Assembly: GCA_937902695.1 (NCBI GenBank)
Contig: CALFNI010000139.1
Location: 1-5,609, forward strand
Source: an uncultured Rhodanobacteraceae bacterium
GTDB taxonomy: Bacteria; Pseudomonadota; Gammaproteobacteria; Xanthomonadales; Rhodanobacteraceae
Reading direction: 5' to 3'
Length of the DNA: 5,609 nucleotides
The notes under the pieces were generated by a model, which was not told the origin of the DNA, made no database searches, and saw nothing but the letters and a program-made list of their open reading frames with translations. Each line of letters begins with the position of its first letter. The first letter of the stretch is position 1. Both the position numbers and the translations under genes were made by a program. Positions 1-5,609 of this stretch are shown here, piece by piece.

Positions 1-575
1 TCGAGCTTGCCGTCCTTGCCGACGCGATAGATCTTGCCTTCGCGCACGCTGCCGACGAGGAGCTGCTTCTTCTTCGGATCGTAGGCGAGCGACTCGAAGA
101 GATAGTCGCCCTTGGGCAGCGTGTATGCGACTTTGCCTTCTCCGAACTGCTTCAGGTTCGCCTTGAGGTTCTGCGCGATGTAATTCCACGCGCGCGTGTC
201 GTTGACCTTCTCGAACGCGGGATTCGTCGTGAGGTCGTAGCCGTAGCCCTGGCGCTGCATCTGCAGCAGCAGGTCGTACGTGCTCGTCCTGTCGCCCTGT
301 GCCGCGTAGACGCTCGCCAGCGCGAGCTTGAGCTCGCCCACATTGGGCAGCAGCGCGTTGAGCTGGCGCAGCGCCCATGCCATGCGCGTCAGATCGCCCT
401 TCTGCTTGTAGATCGCCGCGAGCCGATACAGCGCCTCGGGCACCTGCATGCCCTTGATCTGCGCTTCGGTGAGGTTGTTGACGTCGGGACCGGCCGGCGC
501 CTTGCCGAGCTGCGCGTGAGCGAGGCCGACGGCGAAAACGAGCAGCACGGCGCAGAGGATTCTCTTGATCTTCAT
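1..575 (-). CDS. Exported TPR-like / beta-propeller protein, N-terminal part (3' end outside window)
   Basis: An uninterrupted minus-strand frame runs from an ATG at 575 off the left edge, giving 191 complete codons. The protein starts MKIKRILCAVLLVFAVGLAHA, a good signal peptide (lysines, hydrophobic core about residues 7-19, AHA before the predicted cut at Q22), so it is probably periplasmic. Residues about 46-112 form short amphipathic helices with TPR-like spacing (PEALYRLAAIYKQKGD, then LKLALASVYAAQGD). From about residue 150 the style changes to beta structure (YLFESLAYDPKKKQLLVGSV, then REGKIYRV), resembling the first blade of an SMP-30/NHL/YncE-like propeller. The start is supported by the signal peptide and an AGG-containing stretch 8 nt upstream of the ATG. 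It is divergent from the NUDIX gene. Reading frame and export are well supported. The propeller assignment is inference from one blade, and the substrate or role is unknown. Confidence 0.82.
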   Translation of the reverse strand, partial: MKIKRILCAVLLVFAVGLAHAQLGKAPAGPDVNNLTEAQIKGMQVPEALYRLAAIYKQKGDLTRMAWALRQLNALLPNVGELKLALASVYAAQGDRTSTYDLLLQMQRQGYGYDLTTNPAFEKVNDTRAWNYIAQNLKANLKQFGEGKVAYTLPKGDYLFESLAYDPKKKQLLVGSVREGKIYRVGKDGKL

Positions 576-612
576 CGGGCTTACCTAGGATGCTTGGCGG
601 GTGGTGTCGACG

Positions 613-628
613 GCCGATGCGCATCGGC
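613..628. promoter_or_regulatory. Perfect 16-bp palindrome, candidate operator between divergent genes
   Basis: GCCGATGCGCATCGGC reads identically on both strands with no mismatch. It stops exactly at 613 and 628, as the next pair outward (G and G) does not match. It lies 37 bp upstream of the minus-strand exported protein start and about 104 bp upstream of the NUDIX start. A perfect palindrome without a loop fits a dimeric regulator site better than an RNA hairpin, and no gene ends here that would need a terminator. A second, shorter palindrome (CGAGCCGGCTCG, 664-675) lies nearby. In DNA this GC-rich, chance symmetry is possible. No -10/-35 pair could be placed confidently around it. Confidence 0.35.
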
Positions 629-731
629 GCAGGGCACGGGACGGCGCCTTCGGGACCGTCGATCGAGCCGGCTCGTCGTGAGCCTCAGCAAGACCCTACC
701 CGCGGAAAAAAGTTCGGGACAGCCGCACAAG

Positions 732-1280
732 ATGAACGAAACCGAGACGCTTTGCAACGGCCGATGGCTGCGACTCAAGCGGCGCGGGCGCTGGGAGTTC
801 GCCGAGCGCGTCAACGCCGGCGGGGGCGTCATCATCGTCGCCGTGACGCCCGACGACCGCCTGCTGCTCGTCGAGCAATACCGCGCCGCGATCGAGGCAA
901 GGACGATCGAGATGCCCGCGGGCCTCGTCGGCGACCTCGCCCACGCCCCCGACGAGCACGCCGTCGAAGCGGCAAGACGCGAATTGCTGGAGGAAACCGG
1001 CTACGAGGCCGGCCGCATCGAGTTCCTGATGGCCGGGCCTTCGTCGTCGGGCATGAGCAACGAGATCATGGCCTTCGTGCGCGCGTACGATCTCGAGCGC
1101 GTGCACGCCGGCGGCGGCGACGAGACCGAGGACATCGTCGTGCACGAAGTTCCGCGCGCCGATGCCGCGCGCTGGCTCGTCGCGAAGATGGCCGAAGGGT
1201 ATTCGGTCGATCCGAAAATGTTCGCCGGGCTCTATTTCCTCGAGCACGGCGAGGCGCTGTTCGGTCGCGGGGGGCCCTGA
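732..1280 (+). CDS. NUDIX hydrolase, ADP-ribose pyrophosphatase-like
   Basis: A 182-residue protein expected to cleave a nucleoside diphosphate linked to another group (ADP-ribose-type substrates are typical) in the cytoplasm, using divalent metal. The NUDIX motif is clear: G64 opens it, followed by E75 and R83-E84-L-L-E87-E88-T-G90-Y91, giving E-x7-RELLEETGY with the metal-binding glutamates E84, E87 and E88. The strand before it (TIEMPAG, 58-64) and the acidic ETEDIVVHEVP (131-141) are typical of the ADPRase-like branch. The loop between G64 and E75 has ten residues instead of the canonical five. The ATG at 732 was chosen because homology-like sequence (GRWLRLKRRG) begins directly after it. 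The frame stays open back to 516, but that stretch is low-complexity shadow overlapping the divergent promoter region and the opposite gene. No strong Shine-Dalgarno site is visible. The gene is convergent with the MAPEG gene. Confidence 0.9.
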   Translation: MNETETLCNGRWLRLKRRGRWEFAERVNAGGGVIIVAVTPDDRLLLVEQYRAAIEARTIEMPAGLVGDLAHAPDEHAVEAARRELLEETGYEAGRIEFLMAGPSSSGMSNEIMAFVRAYDLERVHAGGGDETEDIVVHEVPRADAARWLVAKMAEGYSVDPKMFAGLYFLEHGEALFGRGGP

Positions 1281-1287
1281 AGATCGA

Positions 1288-1363
1288 ACCACGAAGGACA
1301 CGAAGGGCACGAAGAAATGACTTGCCGATTTCCTTCTTCGTGATCTTCGTGTTCTTCGTGGGT
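1288..1363. repeat. ACGAAG-periodic inverted repeat, possible bidirectional terminator
   Basis: The left arm (1288-1314) contains three ACGAAG units at 1291, 1300 and 1309, exactly 9 bp apart. The right arm (1336-1363) contains three CTTCGT units at 1336, 1345 and 1354, again 9 bp apart. Reverse-complementing the left arm gives the right arm with only about three mismatches over 27 bp plus one extra G at the outer end. AAAT (1315-1318) and ATTT (1328-1331) can extend the stem inward, with CCTT bulged, leaving a nine-base loop. It occupies nearly all of the 96-bp gap between two convergent genes, so a two-way transcription stop is plausible. There is no U-run after either arm, so it is not a textbook intrinsic terminator. 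Similar CTTCGTG-type intergenic repeats are, from memory, scattered in several GC-rich genomes. Confidence 0.8.
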
Positions 1364-1376
1364 CATGCCCCTGCTG

Positions 1377-1775
1377 TCAGGTCAGCACCCAGAGCGCGAG
1401 CACCTGCCAGATCAGCAACACCGCCATGATCGCGATCACGGCCCAGGTCAGCACCATGCCGATTGCGCGGCCCGGCGTCAGCGCAGGCGAGCTCGAAAGT
1501 CCATAGGCGTGCAGCAGGCGGCCGGCGATCAGCATGCAGCCGAACACATGCAGCAGCAGCGGTTGCGTCTGGTTCAGCTCGAGGATCAGCAGCAGGATCA
1601 GCGCGAGCGGCACGTACTCGGCCGCGTTCGCGTGCACGCGGATGCGTTGCGCCAGCGTGGCATCGCCGCCATTGCCGATGCCCACCTGCACCGCGCGGCG
1701 CCGCAGCGTCACGCGGATCGCGAGGATCACGACGATCAACGCGGCGATCGCCGCATACAGACCGGTAATTCGCAT
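1377..1775 (-). CDS. MAPEG family integral membrane protein
   Basis: A 132-residue, very hydrophobic protein of the size and topology expected for the MAPEG superfamily (relatives of microsomal glutathione S-transferase and leukotriene C4 synthase; the bacterial YecN-like branch). Predicted membrane segments lie at about residues 4-24, 52-68, 72-90 and 104-130. The family signature is RVHANAAEYVPLALILL (46-62), with the conserved R, H, N and E at the start of the second helix, followed by GRLLHAYG (85-92). A GGGAG Shine-Dalgarno sequence (complement of 1782-1786) lies 6 nt before the ATG at 1775, fixing the start. It is the last gene of the minus-strand cluster, 12 bp after the TMEM43-like gene, and it ends next to the ACGAAG inverted repeat. 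Family assignment is strong. Catalytic activity of bacterial members of this branch is generally unproven, so glutathione dependence is not claimed. Confidence 0.92.
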   Translation of the reverse strand: MRITGLYAAIAALIVVILAIRVTLRRRAVQVGIGNGGDATLAQRIRVHANAAEYVPLALILLLILELNQTQPLLLHVFGCMLIAGRLLHAYGLSSSPALTPGRAIGMVLTWAVIAIMAVLLIWQVLALWVLT

Positions 1776-1787
1776 CGCACGCTCCCG

Positions 1788-2540
1788 TCAGGACGAAGGA
1801 TTCGATTTCGGTTTCGATTTCTGCACGATGAGCCGCGCGCCGCGCTGCGTGCCGACCAGCTCGACGCTGCCGGCCGGAATGATGCGATAGCTGACGCGCA
1901 GGTCGCCGACCGCGCGATGCTCCGGATCGCCGGCATACAGTGTGCCGCCGATCTCGCGGAAGCTGACCGCGAGATTCGACGGAAGCTCCGCGTCCTTCAC
2001 CGGATACGGCACCGGTTTGATCTGCAGCGCGGAGTCGAGCCGGTAGTTGCCGAGCGCGGCGGCATCGACGGCGAACGCGCCCAGCGCGATCTCGCTGGCC
2101 GAGAAACGCCCCGACGTGATCGGCATGCGTTGGGGATTCGTGTGGCCTTCGGGATCGCGGAATTTCCGCGAATCGATCACCTGCGGCGACCACACCTGCT
2201 GATACGTGCACGCTTCGCCGGCGCATTTTTCCTGCCACTGCAGCATCTCGGCGAAGCGCAGCAGCATGACCGCGTCGGCGCTGATGCCGAGCTGCGTGTC
2301 GCGCGCGGGCTTCTTCACCGACAGCGCCCCGTCGATCGCTACGACACGGCCTTCATTGGCCGGATCGATCCGCTCGGCCGATACGTGCGGCGCGTCGGGC
2401 GGCGAAGCTTTCGGCGCGGTATCGGCCGGCGTCGCGGTCGGCGCATGCTGCCTGTGCAGCCACAGGTAGGCGCCGATCGCGGCGAGCGCGACGAGGATCA
2501 GCAGCACGGCGAGATTGGATCTGTTCGCGGACTTGGCCAT
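1788..2540 (-). CDS. TMEM43 family protein, short form with single N-terminal membrane anchor
   Basis: A 250-residue protein with one hydrophobic helix near the N-terminus (about residues 9-28), then a Pro/Ala/Thr-rich linker (33-53) and a soluble domain. The soluble domain has the hallmarks of the TMEM43/LUMA family: EGRVVAIDGAL (63-73), FAEMLQWQE (96-104), YQQVWSPQVIDSRKF (113-127), the NPQRMP turn (135-140) and the closing GDLRVSYRIIPAG (212-224). The positively charged N-terminus suggests an inner-membrane anchor with the domain outside the cytoplasm. Family members usually continue into further membrane helices after the GD(L/I)RVSY strand; here the protein stops about 26 residues later in a Lys/Ser/Pro tail. 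Two cysteines (C106, C111) sit close together and could form a disulfide if exported. The gene follows the MBL gene by 9 bp with no evident ribosome binding site, so coupling to upstream translation is likely. The molecular function of the family in bacteria is unknown. Confidence 0.82.
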   Translation of the reverse strand: MAKSANRSNLAVLLILVALAAIGAYLWLHRQHAPTATPADTAPKASPPDAPHVSAERIDPANEGRVVAIDGALSVKKPARDTQLGISADAVMLLRFAEMLQWQEKCAGEACTYQQVWSPQVIDSRKFRDPEGHTNPQRMPITSGRFSASEIALGAFAVDAAALGNYRLDSALQIKPVPYPVKDAELPSNLAVSFREIGGTLYAGDPEHRAVGDLRVSYRIIPAGSVELVGTQRGARLIVQKSKPKSNPSS

Positions 2541-2549
2541 ACGTTGAGG

Positions 2550-3419
2550 TCAGGCAGCCTCGCCGATCAGCTCGGCGCGCTCGTCGGTCGTGGAAAAACG
2601 GCCCTTCGCATCGCGCGCCACGTGCGCGATCGCGCAGCCGACGTCGTGCGTGAAGTAGAGGCGCACGCCGCGCGCGAGCTTGTCCTCGAGAAATGCCTTC
2701 TTCTCGTCGATCAGGAGCTCGGGATTGCGGTCGTAGCCCATCGTCACGGGCAAGTGTACCCAGGGACGTCCGGGGATCAGGTCGGCGCAGAACGCGACAG
2801 CGGCGGCGCCGCCCTCGGGCGCGATCTCGGCCAGCATCAGGCCCGGCGTGTGCCCGTTCGAATAGGAGAAGCGCACCTGCATGCCCAGCGTCGGCGAGCG
2901 TGCGCCCTGCACGCGCTCGAGCCGGCCCGATGCCTCGAGCAGCGGCTGCAGCTCGGGGATGAACGAGGCGCGATCGCGCGGGTGCGGATCGAGCGCGCGC
3001 TGCCAGCATTCCTCGCCGACGACGTAGGTGGCATTCGGAAAGAGCAGCCGCGGCGGCTTGCCTTCCTCCCAGCGGGCGAGAAGGCCGCCCGCGTGATCGA
3101 AATGGAGGTGCGAGAGGACGACGGCGTCGATGTCCGCGTCGGAGAAACCCGCGGCTTCCAGCGAATCGAGCAGCACATGCCGCGATTCGACGACGCCATA
3201 ACGCTCGCGCAGCTTCGGCTCGAAGAACGCGCCGATCCCGGTTTCGAACAGCACGTTGCGGCCGTTGAGCCCTTCGACGAGCAGGCAGCGGCAAGCGAGC
3301 GGGATGCGGTTTCCCTCGTCGGGCGCGATCCACTTTTCCCACATCGCGCGCGGCGCGTTGCCGAACATCGCGCCGCCGTCGAGGCGTTGCGAATTGCCGA
3401 GGATGGACCAGAGCTTCAT
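2550..3419 (-). CDS. MBL-fold metallo-hydrolase
   Basis: A 289-residue cytoplasmic protein (no signal peptide) with a complete set of metallo-beta-lactamase-fold metal ligands. The core motif is [10 protein letters not shown] with H104, H106, D108 and H109; the later ligands are H190 (NGHTPG), D213 (FCADLIPG) and H258 (YFTHD). The LFETGIG strand (57-63) is the usual first strand-turn of the fold, and IPELQPLLE (154-162) to LDPHPRDR resembles the AHL-lactonase/YtnP-like branch. All ligands are intact, so a two-metal hydrolase is expected. The substrate cannot be told from sequence, and lactonase activity is only one possibility. The start at 3419 gives a natural N-terminus ([10 protein letters not shown]), but no Shine-Dalgarno is visible in the 18-bp gap after ggt. 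Instead, TACAAT (complement of 3426-3431) lies six bases before the ATG. It is followed 9 bp later by the TMEM43-like gene. Confidence 0.92.
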   Translation of the reverse strand: MKLWSILGNSQRLDGGAMFGNAPRAMWEKWIAPDEGNRIPLACRCLLVEGLNGRNVLFETGIGAFFEPKLRERYGVVESRHVLLDSLEAAGFSDADIDAVVLSHLHFDHAGGLLARWEEGKPPRLLFPNATYVVGEECWQRALDPHPRDRASFIPELQPLLEASGRLERVQGARSPTLGMQVRFSYSNGHTPGLMLAEIAPEGGAAAVAFCADLIPGRPWVHLPVTMGYDRNPELLIDEKKAFLEDKLARGVRLYFTHDVGCAIAHVARDAKGRFSTTDERAELIGEAA

Positions 3420-3425
3420 GCAGCT

Positions 3426-3431
3426 ATTGTA
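3426..3431 (-). promoter_or_regulatory. Candidate -10 box giving a leaderless MBL transcript
   Basis: On the minus strand the ggt-MBL gap contains TACAAT, one mismatch from TATAAT, followed by AGCTGC and then the MBL start codon. That spacing would place transcription initiation at or next to the A of the ATG, which would fit the missing Shine-Dalgarno. No convincing -35 hexamer is found 16-18 bp upstream, where the sequence is GC-rich ggt coding DNA. An AT-rich hexamer is conspicuous here, but it is a single short motif. Confidence 0.3.
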
Positions 3432-3437
3432 CGGGCG

Positions 3438-5480
<2,043 letters not shown>

Positions 5481-5507
5481 CGTCATTCCCGCGGAAGCGG
5501 GAATCCA
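5481..5507. repeat. REP-like palindromic repeat, copy 1
   Basis: CGTCATTCCCGC-GGAA-GCGGGAATCCA: an 8-bp perfect stem (ATTCCCGC at 5485-5492 with GCGGGAAT at 5497-5504) around a four-base loop. GTCATTCC...GGAATCCA is the widely scattered extragenic palindrome type found in many proteobacteria, here upstream of the ferredoxin gene. It may insulate the cluster from the upstream gene or may simply be a dispersed non-autonomous repeat. Confidence 0.88.
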
Positions 5508-5516
5508 TTTTCGTCT

Positions 5517-5544
5517 CGTCATTCCGGCGAACGCCGGAATCCAG
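5517..5544. repeat. REP-like palindromic repeat, copy 2
   Basis: This is the second copy of the GTCATTCC element, 36 bp after the first and in the same orientation, both preceded by CT (CTCGTCATTCC at 5479 and 5515). Its stem is ATTCCGGCG (5521-5529) with CGCCGGAAT (5532-5540), 9 bp with AA between the arms. Relative to copy 1 the stem interior is changed on both arms so that pairing is kept, and the loop is different. Confidence 0.88.
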
Positions 5545-5609
5545 TTTGTCTTTGCTCTTCGCCGCTTCGCGATAACCGACTCACGTCCGTGTGCGGCTTG
5601 GTCGCCATC
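5545..5609. other. Right-edge sequence, no recognisable feature
   Basis: These 65 bases hold no gene, hairpin or motif I can support. An ATG on the minus strand at 5608 opens a 30-codon frame that ends inside REP copy 2, which is not convincing. By the usual neighbourhood, coaD might end shortly beyond the window, but none of the three minus-strand frames here resembles a CoaD C-terminus. Confidence 0.4.

Noticed and set aside
664..675. 12-bp palindrome CGAGCCGGCTCG
   Set aside because: Short, GC-only except for one A/T pair, and expected by chance in this composition; noted only as a neighbour of the stronger 613-628 palindrome.
516..731. Upstream extension of the NUDIX frame by 72 codons
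   Set aside because: It overlaps the divergent gene's signal peptide and the intergenic region, has no family-like sequence, and the conserved domain starts right after the ATG at 732.
5481..5544. Possible CRISPR-like direct repeats
   Set aside because: Only two units with differing stems and a 9-base separation between them; the sequence is the common GTCATTCC REP type, and no cas genes are present.
5519..5608. 30-codon minus-strand frame starting at the ATG at 5608
   Set aside because: It ends inside REP copy 2, has no ribosome binding site visible within the window and no recognisable sequence.

Overview
The window comes from a GC-rich Gram-negative bacterium, most likely a gammaproteobacterium of the Xanthomonadales/Lysobacterales type. 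This is inferred from the codon bias, the protein flavour, the ferredoxin-ggt arrangement and the intergenic repeats. No rRNA, tRNA or phylogenetic marker is present to confirm it. The region is an ordinary chromosomal housekeeping or accessory stretch. I saw no CRISPR array, transposase, phage gene, toxin-antitoxin pair or RNA gene.

Layout. (1) 1-575, minus strand: the N-terminal 191 codons of an exported protein with helical TPR-like repeats leading into what looks like a beta-propeller; its 3' end lies outside the window. (2) 576-731: a divergent intergenic region with a perfect 16-bp palindrome. (3) 732-1280, plus strand: a NUDIX hydrolase of the ADP-ribose pyrophosphatase type. (4) 1288-1363: a large imperfect inverted repeat built from ACGAAG units spaced every 9 bp, lying exactly between the convergent NUDIX and MAPEG genes. 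(5) 5365 down to 1377, minus strand: five tightly packed genes, in transcription order a YfhL-type 2[4Fe-4S] ferredoxin, gamma-glutamyltransferase (ggt), an MBL-fold hydrolase, a TMEM43-family membrane-anchored protein and a MAPEG-family membrane protein. Junctions are a 4-bp overlap, then gaps of 18, 9 and 12 bp, so they probably form one operon. (6) 5366-5609: a non-coding leader carrying two tandem REP-like hairpins of the GTCATTCC type.

How the genes fit together. Ferredoxin followed by ggt (usually with coaD further upstream) is a conserved neighbourhood in gammaproteobacteria as far as I recall, so coaD may lie just beyond position 5609. GGT would act in the periplasm or at the envelope on glutathione and other gamma-glutamyl compounds. 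MAPEG proteins are relatives of glutathione-dependent membrane enzymes, so a loose thiol/glutathione theme is possible but unproven. The MBL and TMEM43 proteins have no assigned substrate or role here.

Nothing in the window amounts to a clearly undescribed system. The best leads are non-coding: the ACGAAG inverted repeat, the 16-bp palindrome, and the REP pair whose stems differ by a pair-preserving change. A TMEM43 homologue lacking the usual C-terminal membrane helices, and a possible leaderless internal promoter before the MBL gene, also deserve a look.
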